Assembly: GCF_010671925.1 (NCBI RefSeq)
Contig: NZ_JAAHIH010000005.1
Span: 372,001 to 436,000, forward strand
Direction: 5' to 3'
Source of the DNA: Moorena sp. SIOASIH
GTDB taxonomy: Bacteria; Cyanobacteriota; Cyanobacteriia; Cyanobacteriales; Coleofasciculaceae
DNA length: 64,000 nucleotides
Part shown: positions 1-9,451 of the stretch, piece by piece
How the letters are laid out: the number at the start of each line of letters is the position of its first letter
How positions within the stretch are numbered: the stretch's first letter is position 1
Notes under the pieces: generated by a model
Told to the model about the DNA's origin: nothing
Databases searched by the model: none
What the model saw: only the letters and a program-made list of their open reading frames with translations
Position numbers and translations under genes: made by a program

Positions 1-1
1 A

Positions 2-1393
2 GTGCGGCAAGGAGATGTGATTGTAACCGAAGGTGAAACCATCACTCAAACAGACTTTGTACTACTCGATTATTTCGACTTAAGCCGTCGAGGAATTAAC
101 TGGCTGGGTTTGATGGGATTTGGTGGTTTGGTTACTACTACGGTGGGCATCTTTGCCTTAGTGCAACGGCGAGTTCACCCGAAATGGAGACGGCGGGACT
201 ACATTTTGGTATTGCTACTGACCCTGAGTATGCCAATATCAATACTCTTCAAGAGTCCCTTCTCCTACACTATGCCTGCTATTGGTTTGTTAGTAGGGAA
301 CTTTTATGGGTCTACGATGGGCGTGACCGTGGTGGGTTTACTAACAGGCTTAGTGACCTTTAGTATGGAAGTCACTGGGGAACAAGCACTCGCAAATGTT
401 GCTGGGGGTTTACTGGGTGCCTTGATGGCAGGACGAATGCGATCGCGAGAGGAATTGGCTTTGCTCGGAGTTGGGGTGGGCTTAACTCAAGGTGTCGTTT
501 CCCTAATTATCAATCTGATTATTAGTGCTACTGCCAGTACAATTTGGTCTGCAGTTCTCCCAGGAGCCTTGTTATTCGGTTTGTCTGGCTTAGCTTGGAG
601 TATTGTCGCCCTGGGGCTATCACCTTACCTGGAACGTTTGTTTGACCTGGTGACACCGATTCGTCTGGCAGAATTGTCTAATCCCAACCGTCCCCTGCTC
701 AAGCGTCTAGCTACTGAGGCACCTGGAACGTTTCAACATACTCTGTTTGTTGCTTCTTTGGCAGAAGCAGCGGCTCAAGAACTCCGCTGTAATGTGGAAC
801 TGGTTCGGGCAGGTACGCTCTACCATGACATTGGTAAAATGCACGATCCGTTAGGGTTTATAGAAAATCAAATGGGTGGTCCGAACAAGCATGATCAGAT
901 TAATGATCCTTTCAAGAGTGCTGAAATTATCAAAAAGCACGTTACCGAAGGACTGGTTATGGCTCGTAAGCACCAGTTACCCAAGGCAGTGCGGGACTTT
1001 ATCCCAGAGCATCAGGGGAAATTGCTGATTTCCTATTTTTATTTCCAGGCTCAGCAAAAAGCCCAACTCGAAGGTACTGGGTCTGTGGACGAGTCATATT
1101 TTCGTTATGACGGTCCAATTCCCCAGTCCCAGGAAACTGGTGTAGTTATGTTAGCTGATGCCTGTGAAGCGGCGCTACGCTCACTCAAAGAGGTCACTCC
1201 GGAAACTGCTCTTACGGTGGTCAATAAAATTCTCAAAGCTCGCTGGCAGGACAACCAATTAGTCGATTCTGGGCTAACCCGGCAGGATTTATCAAAAATT
1301 GCACAAGTGTTCATCAAAGTTTGGCAACAATATAATCACCAACGTATTGCTTATCCAAAGGGAGCACTTAATTGCCAGTCGTCTGCTAAATGA
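2..1393 (+). CDS. 7TM-HD family phosphohydrolase (PgpH/YqfF-like), 5' partial
   Basis: Membrane-bound HD-domain phosphohydrolase; characterised family members hydrolyse cyclic di-AMP. The visible 463 residues start inside the protein, because the family is normally 700-850 residues and begins with a long extracytoplasmic 7TMR-HDED region; only the end of that region (about residues 1-35) is here. Several hydrophobic membrane segments follow (about 36-210). The cytoplasmic HD domain carries the diagnostic YHDIGKM motif, with His275 and Asp276 by window numbering, and a downstream PEHQG motif. The GTG at position 2 is therefore not the true start. The next gene is convergent, on the other strand. 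The family call is secure; the substrate is inferred from the family. Confidence 0.93.
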   Translation: MRQGDVIVTEGETITQTDFVLLDYFDLSRRGINWLGLMGFGGLVTTTVGIFALVQRRVHPKWRRRDYILVLLLTLSMPISILFKSPFSYTMPAIGLLVGNFYGSTMGVTVVGLLTGLVTFSMEVTGEQALANVAGGLLGALMAGRMRSREELALLGVGVGLTQGVVSLIINLIISATASTIWSAVLPGALLFGLSGLAWSIVALGLSPYLERLFDLVTPIRLAELSNPNRPLLKRLATEAPGTFQHTLFVASLAEAAAQELRCNVELVRAGTLYHDIGKMHDPLGFIENQMGGPNKHDQINDPFKSAEIIKKHVTEGLVMARKHQLPKAVRDFIPEHQGKLLISYFYFQAQQKAQLEGTGSVDESYFRYDGPIPQSQETGVVMLADACEAALRSLKEVTPETALTVVNKILKARWQDNQLVDSGLTRQDLSKIAQVFIKVWQQYNHQRIAYPKGALNCQSSAK

Positions 1394-1452
1394 AGTATGA
1401 AGTCTCAAGTCTTTGTACAGCAAGAGTATGAAACAGTATCGAACAAGGAATT

Positions 1453-2013
1453 TCAGATCTGTTCCACCCTCTTGAATCCTGTTTCTGTACAAACACTGTG
1501 CAAGCCTTTGTCCCACTCATCAATGGGTAGTTCAGGTATATAGGCAAATTCAAATACAATGCCGATGGTAGGAATAGAATCCCACTCCGGTGAATTCAGC
1601 AGTCGGTCATAGAAACCACCACCGTAGCCCAAACGATATCCCCGCTGGTCACAAGCCACAGCGGGTACAAGGATTAAATTCACATCCTTTGGCTCTAGGG
1701 TCGTAGCATTAGGTTTGGGTTCTAAAATACCATAATTTCCTTTTTGCAAGGGTTCGCCCGCCTTCCAGCTATGCCAGAAGAGAGATTTTCCCACACATCT
1801 CGGTAGTCCCCAGCAGTGCTTAGTGTCTGTAAATAGGGGACTTAGATCTGGTTCTTGTCGAAAACTGAAATAGGCTAAGACTGTTTGTGACTGGGTAACT
1901 AGGGCTGAGGATTGCAGATGGGTACAGATGCGATCGCTTTTTTGCCGCCATTCTTCTACAGACATAGACTGGCGCTTTTGAAGCAGGGATCGGCGTAGTT
2001 CTGCTTTGTTCAT
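1453..2013 (-). CDS. 5-formyltetrahydrofolate cyclo-ligase
   Basis: ATP-dependent enzyme converting 5-formyl-THF to 5,10-methenyl-THF in folate one-carbon metabolism; cytoplasmic. 186 residues, the usual size. The N-terminus MNKAELRRSLLQKRQSM is typical, with the basic Lys/Arg stretch that binds ATP and folate. The C-terminal nucleotide-binding motif GYGGGFYDRLL is present. The start is placed at the ATG ending at 2013 because GGAGGG lies about 9 nt upstream; an in-frame start 11 codons earlier has no such support. Monocistronic and convergent with the HD phosphohydrolase. Confidence 0.95.
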   Translation of the reverse strand: MNKAELRRSLLQKRQSMSVEEWRQKSDRICTHLQSSALVTQSQTVLAYFSFRQEPDLSPLFTDTKHCWGLPRCVGKSLFWHSWKAGEPLQKGNYGILEPKPNATTLEPKDVNLILVPAVACDQRGYRLGYGGGFYDRLLNSPEWDSIPTIGIVFEFAYIPELPIDEWDKGLHSVCTETGFKRVEQI

Positions 2014-2229
2014 CTGATCTTCCCTCCGGTTTGATAGGGCGATCATATCAACAAACTATGCTGATAGTGGGTAATCATACCGAGTTGCATTTATAAGTAG
2101 TAGATAGGAGCTTGTTCACTCCCATCTACCAATTCCGTTCAATTGAGCCCTTAAGCAATAAATAATAGGTTAAATAATAGGTTTGAGAGCAACTTGGTAT
2201 CAGTAATGGGTAATTGGCAACTGGGCTTA

Positions 2230-2257
2230 TTACCCATTACCCATTACCCATTACCTA
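2230..2257. repeat. Heptamer tandem repeat (TTACCCA)n
   Basis: Four units of TTACCCA, the last degenerate, lie between the folate enzyme and the sugar transferase. A 19-bp direct duplication with TCTCCCATTACCTAA-type sequence follows. It is one of several period-7 arrays in this window. Confidence 0.8.
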
Positions 2258-2303
2258 ATCTCTCCCATTACCTAATCTCTCCTATAGCAGGCACCAGTTA
2301 CCT

Positions 2304-3035
2304 CTAGTAAGCACCGTTATTTTTGGGAAAAATAACAACACCAATGGTTTTCACGATGATCCATAAATCGAGCCAAAAATTACGGAAACTGACATAGTAA
2401 ACATCAATTTGCACACGGCGGTGGTAAGGTATGTCATTGCGTCCAGAAACCTGCCATAAGCCAGTAATTCCGGGTCGAATTGTCAAGACTTTATCCATGT
2501 GACGCCCGTATTTGGGCAATTCCTCTGGCACTAACGGTCTTGGACCAACCACACTCATCTGTCCGTTGAGTACATTCCAGAACTGAGGAAACTCATCTAA
2601 GCTAGTCAGCCGTAGAAATTTTCCAATTCCAGTAATTCGAGGATCATCCTTGAGCTTGTAATTATCCTGAAATTCCTCCCGTATCTGAGGGGATTTTTCA
2701 ATCATCTCTAACAACATTTCGTCGGCATTTTCCACCATAGTTCTGAATTTCAGGCAAGCAAAAGGTTTGTAGTCTTTACCCACCCGCTCCTGAACATAAA
2801 AAATTGGTCCAGGTGAGCTGATCACAATTAGCAATGCCAGTAGCAGGTAAACGGGAAAAAACGAAATCAGAACTGATAGGGAAAAGGTCACATCAAACAG
2901 TCGCTTGGCAAAATTTCCGTCTAAGCGATAGCGAGTCAGATTCTTGTGTCTACGACGTGAAACGAGGGGCTGAAAACCTCGCTTCACGAATGCTCGCAAT
3001 ATCTTGACGGAGTTAAGTTGGCTTTCGGCAGTCAT
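2304..3035 (-). CDS. Sugar-phosphate transferase (polyprenyl-phosphate glycosylphosphotransferase)
   Basis: Bacterial sugar transferase (PF02397 type) that moves a sugar-1-phosphate to undecaprenyl phosphate, the first step of exopolysaccharide or O-antigen repeat-unit assembly at the inner membrane. One hydrophobic segment lies at about residues 50-75. The conserved catalytic region includes KFRTM, TSLDEFPQFWNVLNGQMS, VGPRP, and RPGITGLWQVSGR motifs. At 243 residues it lacks the extra N-terminal membrane/CoA-binding region of long WcaJ-type enzymes. The next gene upstream on the same strand (3136-4266) is a glycosyltransferase, so the two probably act in one polysaccharide pathway. The sugar is not predictable. 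Confidence 0.92.
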   Translation of the reverse strand: MTAESQLNSVKILRAFVKRGFQPLVSRRRHKNLTRYRLDGNFAKRLFDVTFSLSVLISFFPVYLLLALLIVISSPGPIFYVQERVGKDYKPFACLKFRTMVENADEMLLEMIEKSPQIREEFQDNYKLKDDPRITGIGKFLRLTSLDEFPQFWNVLNGQMSVVGPRPLVPEELPKYGRHMDKVLTIRPGITGLWQVSGRNDIPYHRRVQIDVYYVSFRNFWLDLWIIVKTIGVVIFPKNNGAY

Positions 3036-3135
3036 CTCACTCCTTCAATTCACACCACACGTCATAATCATAAAGCTACGAGACACTCGCTATAGCCCAT
3101 AGCCAGCTAGGATATTTAATTTTTTACCAGAGAAA

Positions 3136-4266
3136 TTAAAACTGGTAGTCCTGATAACAGTTTTCCAAAAATGTCAGGTAGCGATCAGCAAAAATGTTGG
3201 GGGCAAATTTGGCAGCGTTTAACCGGCTCGCTTCCCGATTAAACTTTCCTGCCAAGGTCTCAAAGGTTTCCATGGCTTCAATCAAAGCCCCTGAGCTTTG
3301 CTCTGGAAACAATAGACCTGTACCACTGTCTAAATGTTGCCGAATATCTAGAACTGTTTCTAGTGCCCCACCAGCACCATAGGCAATCACCGGCGTACCA
3401 CAAGCTTGGGCTTCCACCAGGGCAATGCCGAAATCCTCACAAGCAGCATAGACAAACCCTTTAGCTTTAGCCATATACTGCTCAACCACCTGATTGGGTT
3501 GAAATCCCATAAATTTTACATTCTTGTGAGCCAAGTTGCGAATCCCTGCTAAATCTGAGCCATCACCAATCACCACTAGAGGGTATCCCAGTTGATTAAA
3601 AGCTTGAACAATTAAAGATACTTGTTTGTAACTGACTATCCGGGAAACGGTCAGATAAAAATCTTCTTTTTCTTCCTGGAAAGGAAAACGTTCAATATTA
3701 ACAGGTGGGTAAATCACTTCAGCCCTACGCCGATAGCAGCGCCAGATCCGCCGTGCTGTGTGATGAGAGTTGGCAATAAAGTAATCCACCCGATTTGCTG
3801 TAATCACGTCCCACTGACGTAACCGATGAAGCAGATAGCGAGTGATCAATCCTGGAAGACCCTGTCCCATAGAACTACTGCGCAAATAATCAAATGTCAA
3901 GTCCCAGGCATAACGCATGGGGGTATGGCAGTAGCAGATGTGCAGTTGTTGGGGACTAGTAAGGACACCCTTAGCAACAGCATGGGAAGAGGAGAGAATA
4001 ACATCATACTCCCCTAGTTCTAGCTGTTCAATCGCTAAGGGTAGCAGCGGCAGATATTTCTGAACTCCGTTACGAGCTAAGGGTAAGTTCTGTAGGAAGG
4101 TTGTGCCAATAGAACGCTGATATAGATAACTCTCGGGATTGGTTGATTCAAAATCAATCAGGGCGTACAGGTCGGCATCAATGTGTTTGAGTATTTCTTG
4201 AACTACCAGTTCTGAGCCACCAGTTGCTTTGGGAGTCAACCACTCATGAACCAAGGCATATTTCAT
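3136..4266 (-). CDS. GT4 family glycosyltransferase
   Basis: GT-B fold retaining glycosyltransferase, cytoplasmic face, probably adding a sugar to a lipid-linked exopolysaccharide intermediate. 376 residues. An N-terminal acceptor domain (KYALVHEWLTPKATGGSE) is followed by a GT4 donor domain with YPPVNIERFPF, SRIVSYKQ, and the EX7E-type signature around EDFGIALVEAQACGTPVIAYGAGGALE. It lies 100 nt upstream of the sugar-phosphate transferase on the same strand, so the two are probably co-transcribed. Similar to WbaZ-like mannosyl/glucosyltransferases; the donor sugar is unknown. Confidence 0.93.
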   Translation of the reverse strand: MKYALVHEWLTPKATGGSELVVQEILKHIDADLYALIDFESTNPESYLYQRSIGTTFLQNLPLARNGVQKYLPLLPLAIEQLELGEYDVILSSSHAVAKGVLTSPQQLHICYCHTPMRYAWDLTFDYLRSSSMGQGLPGLITRYLLHRLRQWDVITANRVDYFIANSHHTARRIWRCYRRRAEVIYPPVNIERFPFQEEKEDFYLTVSRIVSYKQVSLIVQAFNQLGYPLVVIGDGSDLAGIRNLAHKNVKFMGFQPNQVVEQYMAKAKGFVYAACEDFGIALVEAQACGTPVIAYGAGGALETVLDIRQHLDSGTGLLFPEQSSGALIEAMETFETLAGKFNREASRLNAAKFAPNIFADRYLTFLENCYQDYQF

Positions 4267-4300
4267 TTAGATCTCAAAGGCAGATTGTTTAACAAAAATG

Positions 4301-4755
4301 GCGGAATTCCCCATCCAACTTTGACGGTGGGGATGGATAGCCAAATAGTTGATTATATGCTAATATGAATATAACTGGCTTAGGTCTACATGGTTAGGCA
4401 TGGGCTGATGATAGTCGAGCTAGGTGGAATAGAGATGTAGTCAAAGCGCGTAAACGAACTCGACCACCGTTCGCAACAGCGTGCAGAAAAGGCAAGCGCA
4501 AGATGTCATTTAGACATAAATCAACTGGCACGACCGTTACAAACGCCGAAAACCAAGGGGCAAAAAGAATTATTGCCTGGGTCAGACGGGCGACTGCCTG
4601 TGGACGCCTCGTCAACGACCATCACCAGATTCAGTTCTGGACTTTCTATTCTTAGGGAGTACCCAACGTGGCATCGGGGACGCGCGCGGGAAATCCTAAA
4701 GACGAATAAGACCGTCCTTGCTCCGCTGTTCGCGAAGCAAGTTCGGGTACTTCAC
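4301..4755 (+). mobile_element. Decayed IS200/IS605-like element, no intact transposase
   Basis: The region opens with an imperfect hairpin (CCCCATCC...GGTGGGG) after GCGGAATT and closes with GGTACTTCAC. The same start and end landmarks and two internal words (CTGTGGACGC and GACGAATAA.ACCGTCC) recur at 56455-56999. No intact tnpA or tnpB frame remains; a short frame at 4573-4767 may be the tail of a former tnpB. It fills most of the 700-nt gap between the glycosyltransferase and the lipoprotein. The family assignment is inference from end architecture. Confidence 0.55.
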
Positions 4756-4971
4756 ATATACTACTAGCAGTACTTGAGAAACGAAACATACCATATACTT
4801 GAACGGTATTTTGGGTATTGCCTAACCAGGATATAAAAATATAGGGTTTTTCAGCTGCGCTCTAGACGGCGATTCTATAGCGCAGTCAGCTCGCCACAAG
4901 ACATCTAAACAACCTGTCTGGCAATACAGAGGTCGAGGTAATAATAGGGTTTTATTAACTGTTTCAACCCC
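4756..4971. other. Intergenic, no gene seen
   Basis: AT-rich stretch after the IS-like remnant. A short inverted word (TGCGCTCTAGA ... TATAGCGCA) is present but no coding frame or convincing terminator. Confidence 0.5.
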
Positions 4972-5409
4972 CTAGTTAGCTGAGCAGTAGGTATTAATAT
5001 CCGCCACTAATTTTGGTTCTGGGGTGGTGGCTTTCTGCAAATTGCTCAAGGCTTCCTCCGCAGCTGAGCGGTCTTGCTTCTTAAAAGCCTCTACAAAGTC
5101 GCGAGTCGCCTTGCTGGTATTGCGATACATCTTAATAAAACCAGCTTGATAGTCTTGGAGCTGTTCGTCCTTAACTATTATCGATTCCATCTCTTGAGAT
5201 GCCCCCTCCATAGCATCAGCTGCCTGGAGCATTGCCTCGGGATCGCTTGATTCTCCACCATTAGTCAGGGTTTTAGCTTCTTCAACTGCCTGGTTCGCCA
5301 CTTCAATAATCTTCTGACATTCAACTTTTTTGCCACTACAGCTAACGGTCAATAAGCTCATGAGTACACTCACCGGAACAAGGAGGAAGTACCGCGTTGG
5401 AAAATGCAT
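4972..5409 (-). CDS. Putative lipoprotein of unknown function
   Basis: 145 residues with a type II signal peptide: MHFPTRYFLLVPVSVLMSLL followed by lipobox TVSC, so Cys24 would be lipidated and the protein membrane-anchored. The mature part is rich in Glu, Ala and Lys and predicted helical, with Cys13-type paired cysteines near each end (VECQKI and NTYCSAN). The start was chosen at the ATG ending at 5409 because AGGAGAG lies 5-11 nt upstream; an earlier in-frame ATG at 5502 would put charged residues before the signal peptide. It resembles small cyanobacterial helical lipoproteins; the function is unknown. Confidence 0.75.
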   Translation of the reverse strand: MHFPTRYFLLVPVSVLMSLLTVSCSGKKVECQKIIEVANQAVEEAKTLTNGGESSDPEAMLQAADAMEGASQEMESIIVKDEQLQDYQAGFIKMYRNTSKATRDFVEAFKKQDRSAAEEALSNLQKATTPEPKLVADINTYCSAN

Positions 5410-5926
5410 TAATGCTCTCCTAATCAGTTTTGGGTACTCTCGTTTTGGTAGCATATTTTTACCATGCTGAAAAGCTTTACCTTTAATTCCACAACACTCC
5501 ACTCTTCAATCCACGGCGTTCAGAGTCAGGATAGGGTGAGCGCGTGGGTGTAGGCTGACCTTGACAGGACTTACCCAAAACTGGGCAACAAACGTGCTTA
5601 TGGTGTAGGGTTTGGAGCGAGACCCAACAAGTTGAGTTGCTGCGTAAGTCCTAATTGACCCATAATTTTAACCGGTTCAAATAACTGAACGAGATTTCTT
5701 AGTTTCCTGGGAATGCTTTGGAGCAATTTATTCTCAATAAACCTGTAAATAATCCCCAAAAGTTTTGAGCGGTTTTGACAAGTGAAAGTATGGTCCAAAA
5801 GGAGGTTAGCCTTCTTGTTATCCCACACCCGTTCGCCTACACCCGTTTGCCCACACCCGATCTTTTCCACACCCCATACCCAGTCTCAATCGACAAGCTT
5901 GGTGCGTAACTCAAGGCACGGGAAGG
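5410..5926. other. Intergenic with CACACCC-type low-complexity repeats
   Basis: No supported gene. Positions 5824-5880 carry repeated CCCACACCCGnT-like words about 14-17 nt apart. Short frames on both strands here have no conserved-looking content. Confidence 0.5.
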
Positions 5927-6262
5927 TCAGTGTTCCCCTGCTTCAATCGCTGCAGCAAGCTGTTGCAAGGTTTGTGTGACTTGCTCAAGCTGTTTTAGAG
6001 ACTCATTTTGACTTTCTGCCAAGGTTTGCACCGCATCACTTAGAGCAAAAAGCTGGTAGCCTTGTTGTTGAACTTGCTGCCCTTGGTTTTGCACTTGAAT
6101 GACAAAGTTATCGACCCGGTCAGCCAGACGGTCTATGGTTTCGGTAGTTGCAAGTACTGCCTCTCCGATTTGTCCAACAATTAATTCCAAACGACTGATG
6201 CGGTTTTCCACCGTCAGAGACTCTTGTATGGTAGGAGTCGTGTTGTATGAAGTGTTTCCCAT
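5927..6262 (-). CDS. Small coiled-coil protein of unknown function
   Basis: 111 residues from the ATG ending at 6262; an in-frame TTG 11 codons upstream (6295) is an alternative. Nearly the whole protein has heptad-like hydrophobic spacing (ENRISRLELIVGQIGEAV, ADRVDNFVIQVQNQGQQV, SLKQLEQVTQTLQQLAAAI), rich in Gln, so a helical oligomer is likely. No signal peptide or membrane segment. Such proteins are often annotated hypothetical beside Uma2-type or other nucleases in cyanobacteria, but no such partner is next to it. Real coding is suggested by the regular composition, not by any recognised domain. Confidence 0.6.
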   Translation of the reverse strand: MGNTSYNTTPTIQESLTVENRISRLELIVGQIGEAVLATTETIDRLADRVDNFVIQVQNQGQQVQQQGYQLFALSDAVQTLAESQNESLKQLEQVTQTLQQLAAAIEAGEH

Positions 6263-6763
6263 TTGAGCTGGTTTATCCACCGGCAACGTTTTCAATCCAA
6301 AATAGAATATCGGCCATCAAGATCGGCCATCAAGATCGGCGCGAGGCAAACAGGCATGGAGTATGAAGTCTGGCCTAGTCTGCTATTAAATGGGGTTAGA
6401 TCCAAATATCCCCTCTTAATTCGCCAAGAGTATTCTATGATTATTGGTTGAACTAGCCAAATTTCAACCCCTTTGACAGAAAACGTTTCCTAGTTTGATC
6501 CCACTCACACCAATTTCAAAGTGACGCTTTTCAGCCAATGGCAAGTATAATGCCGGTGTTAAGGCAATTCAGACTGGGGTGATTTACCTGTTGAGAGATT
6601 CCTCAAACTGAGCATGTCCCGCCAATTTGAGGGATGTATGCCTATCAAATTACCACAGTTTATCAATTAGCCGAATACGACTAGCCGGATAGGACGTTGA
6701 GTTGTCGGATCAAACTTCCACAACAAACAGCTAACGGTCAAAAACTTACAATGGTATTCACTT
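6263..6763. other. Intergenic, short tandem repeat only
   Basis: A 13-bp unit (ATCGGCCATCAAG) is repeated about 2.5 times at 6308-6339. No gene or clear promoter was identified upstream of the membrane protein. Confidence 0.5.
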
Positions 6764-7444
6764 ATGCAACTACTATTTCTAGTCCTGCTATGGGTAGTGC
6801 TTGGATTTTTGCTCGCCAAGCTGCTGCTCGAAATCATCCCTAAACAGTATTTCACCTGGCTTGGGGGTTTTTTGGTTTTTGCCATCATTGTCCTGCTGTT
6901 TTTCACCCCAACCAATGCCCTGGTTTCACCGATATGGACAATTCTCTCACTTCCCTTTCAACCATTGGGCTTAGCACTTGTGCTGTGGTTCCTAGGAGCA
7001 ATGCGAATTAAAGGTGACAATATCTCTAACCCAGGACCTACCTTGATTTGGACGGGATTTTTTGTATTGCTTGTCGCCAGCACCCCTTTTCTATCTAATC
7101 GGCTGGATCAACTTCTTGGGACTGGAGTCGTTCAAGACCAACCTCAGGTTCAAATGGCGAAAACAATTGGGTGGCAGGAGGAAACCCTCACTGCTTTTGT
7201 TCCCAATGGAGAATCAATTCAGCTTACTACTAATGCTAGTCCTTTCCCTAGGGACGCTGTGTTGGCTCAACTTGTTCCACCCAATCAAACCATTGGCATC
7301 CAAGCTTTTATCCCTTCTATAGGAGCCCTTGAGCAGACTACCGGGGTAATTAACACCTTCTTTAGCAATATTTACTTCCAACTACGAGGAGGACGAGTTA
7401 CTGGCACAGAAGTTGAATCGCCGACCGCAAGAGATGTTTCTTGA
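6764..7444 (+). CDS. Membrane protein of unknown function
   Basis: 226 residues. Four hydrophobic segments in the N-terminal half (about 3-22, 28-48, 60-82, 92-110) precede a soluble tail of about 110 residues ending with a Phe/Asn-rich stretch (NTFFSNIYFQLRGG). The membrane layout recalls the N-terminus of ElyC/SanA-type DUF218 proteins (the STPFLSNRLDQLL region), but the DUF218 core is absent, so this may be a shortened relative or an unrelated protein. It is 240 nt upstream of the ABC exporter on the same strand, with probable independent promoter signals between them. Confidence 0.6.
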   Translation: MQLLFLVLLWVVLGFLLAKLLLEIIPKQYFTWLGGFLVFAIIVLLFFTPTNALVSPIWTILSLPFQPLGLALVLWFLGAMRIKGDNISNPGPTLIWTGFFVLLVASTPFLSNRLDQLLGTGVVQDQPQVQMAKTIGWQEETLTAFVPNGESIQLTTNASPFPRDAVLAQLVPPNQTIGIQAFIPSIGALEQTTGVINTFFSNIYFQLRGGRVTGTEVESPTARDVS

Positions 7445-7637
7445 AATATAGACCTTATTTTAACGACCCACATCAACCCAATCGGGTATAGTGTGGGTTT
7501 ATGGTTTGATCGGAAGTAAACCGATACCACCCTCGGCTCTCACCTTCAGTAAGGGTCGATGATTTATCCTGATCTGCGGTTACCTTGAGGGTAATTACTC
7601 CCCGATTTTTGGTGAAAGGTTAAGCCTAGAGGAGGGT

Positions 7638-7684
7638 AATTGTATAGTATTGTAACCATGACTGGAATTGTATAGTATTGTAAC
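7638..7684 (+). promoter_or_regulatory. Duplicated -10-like region ahead of the ABC exporter
   Basis: A 19-bp word (AATTGTATAGTATTGTAAC) occurs at 7638-7656 and again at 7666-7684, ending immediately before the ATG at 7685. Each copy holds a TATAGT -10-like hexamer and each is followed within 1-2 nt by an ATG. GAGGAGGG at 7629-7636 is too far from the start to be an ordinary ribosome-binding site. Confidence 0.45.
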
Positions 7685-9436
7685 ATGCTGAATTCCCGTC
7701 TAAAAAAACTGCTGCTTTACCTGCGCCCATACTGGCGACAGTCAGCCCTAGGTATTTTTGCCCTCCTTATTGTCAATGGACTTGGTGTTTATATCCCCTT
7801 ACTGATCAGGGATACTATTGACCAGTTGAGTCAAACCTTGAGCTTCAACCAAGTCTGGAGCTTTGTGCTGCTTATTTTGATACTCACCTCATTGATGTGG
7901 GGGATTCGGATGGCTTCGCGCATTCTATTGTTTGGGGTGGGGCGCAAAGTGGAATTTGACCTAAAGCAGCGGATTTTTCAGCATTTGCTGACATTGGAAC
8001 CAGCCTATTTTTCTCAGAACACCATAGGTGATTTGATTAACCGAGCCACCAGTGATGTGGATAATATTCGGCGTCTATTGGGGTTTGCAGTTTTGAGTCT
8101 GGCGAATACGGTGTTTGCCTACGGTTTGACTCTGCCGGTTATGATTGCCATTGATCCGTGGTTGACGTTCTTAGCGCTGGCGGTTTATCCGTTGATGTTG
8201 ATCATTGTCAAGCTATTTAGTGAGAAACTGCGCAGCCAACAACAAGTAGTCCAGGAGAAACTTTCTAACCTCAGTGAGCTGATTCAGGAAGATATGAGTG
8301 GTATCGCCATGATTAAAATATACGCTCAGGAAGAAAACGAGCGTCGTGCCTTCCATCAGCTCAATCAGCAGCTTTTGGGAGCAAATCTCAATTTGGCAAG
8401 AACACGAAACTTTCTGTTTCCAATAATTGAGGCTCTTACCTACCTCAGCTTACTGGTGCTGTTAAGCATTGGTCCTGGTTCCATTGAGTCCGGTGCTATC
8501 AGTATTGGTGACTTTGTGGCGCTGATTATTTACACTGAACGTTTAGTCTTCCCCACAGCACTGCTAGGGTTTACCATCACTGCTTATCAACGTGGTGAAG
8601 TGAGTATTGATCGTATTGAGTCGATTCTCTTGGCTCAGCCTCGCATTAAAAATGCCCCAGATTCGGTTAGCCTGCCAACGCCAGTAAGGGGTCAGCTCAA
8701 GGCTGTAAACTTGAGTTACACTTACCCCGGCAGCCAAACTCCTGCCCTGAAAAATGTTAGCTTCACGATTAATGCAGGTGAGACAGTAGCGATTGTGGGA
8801 GCCATTGGTTCTGGAAAATCTACCCTGGCTAATGCCTTGCCTCGTTTGCTGGATATTCAAGCTAGTCAACTGTTTTTGGATGGATATGATACTACTAAGC
8901 TGCCCTTGCAGAACTTGCGGAATGCGATCGCATATGTTCCTCAAGACAGCTTCTTGTTCAGCACTAGCATTAAAAACAATATCTGCTACGGTATACCAAT
9001 CAGCGAACACTCAGAGGTAGAATACGCAGCTTCGCAATCCCAAATTCACCCGGAAATTATGAATTTCCCCCAGCAGTACGAAACAATTGTTGGGGAAAGG
9101 GGAATAACCCTGTCTGGGGGGCAGCGACAACGTACTGCTTTAGCTAGAGCTCTGCTGATGGATGCACCAGTGCTGATTCTTGATGATGCCCTTTCCAGTG
9201 TGGATAATCAGACAGCAACCGAAATTCTGGACAATCTCTCGGAAGGAGTCCAGCGCAAAACTGTAATTTTTATCTCCCATCAACTTTCAGCTGCGGCCAA
9301 GGCTGACCGGATTTTGGTAATGGACGCAGGGGAAATTGTCCAAACTGGTTCTCATGGTGAACTTCTACAACAACCCGGTATTTATTGCTTTCTTTGGGAG
9401 CAGCACCAATTAGAAGAATTGACCTCTCCCCGGTAA
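7685..9436 (+). CDS. ABC transporter, fused permease and ATPase (MsbA/MdlB type)
   Basis: 583-residue half-transporter of the exporter class, expected to act as a homo- or heterodimer in the inner membrane; the substrate (lipid, peptide or drug) cannot be told. Six membrane helices occupy about residues 15-300. The ATPase domain follows: Walker A GAIGSGKST (Lys378), Q-loop YVPQDSFLF, signature LSGGQRQR, Walker B VLILDDALSSVDN and the switch His in ISHQLS are all intact. The last five codons overlap the hairpin end of an IS605-like remnant (9426-9451), so the C-terminal residues may have been altered by insertion. Confidence 0.93.
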   Translation: MLNSRLKKLLLYLRPYWRQSALGIFALLIVNGLGVYIPLLIRDTIDQLSQTLSFNQVWSFVLLILILTSLMWGIRMASRILLFGVGRKVEFDLKQRIFQHLLTLEPAYFSQNTIGDLINRATSDVDNIRRLLGFAVLSLANTVFAYGLTLPVMIAIDPWLTFLALAVYPLMLIIVKLFSEKLRSQQQVVQEKLSNLSELIQEDMSGIAMIKIYAQEENERRAFHQLNQQLLGANLNLARTRNFLFPIIEALTYLSLLVLLSIGPGSIESGAISIGDFVALIIYTERLVFPTALLGFTITAYQRGEVSIDRIESILLAQPRIKNAPDSVSLPTPVRGQLKAVNLSYTYPGSQTPALKNVSFTINAGETVAIVGAIGSGKSTLANALPRLLDIQASQLFLDGYDTTKLPLQNLRNAIAYVPQDSFLFSTSIKNNICYGIPISEHSEVEYAASQSQIHPEIMNFPQQYETIVGERGITLSGGQRQRTALARALLMDAPVLILDDALSSVDNQTATEILDNLSEGVQRKTVIFISHQLSAAAKADRILVMDAGEIVQTGSHGELLQQPGIYCFLWEQHQLEELTSPR

Positions 9437-9451
9437 TTAGACACGGGGATT
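9426..9451. terminator. Hairpin at the ABC gene end (also IS605-like end)
   Basis: TCCCCG, an 11-14 nt loop and CGGGGA pair across the ABC stop codon. It could stop transcription but lacks a U tract. It matches the hairpin architecture of IS605-like right ends (compare 20999-21034). Confidence 0.4.

Noticed and set aside
4573..4767. Plus-strand 64-codon frame in the first IS605-like remnant
   Set aside because: At best the tail of a decayed tnpB; too short and without the zinc-finger or RuvC motifs.
5598..5870. Minus-strand 90-codon frame
   Set aside because: Runs through CACACCC low-complexity repeats and has no ribosome site or conserved pattern.
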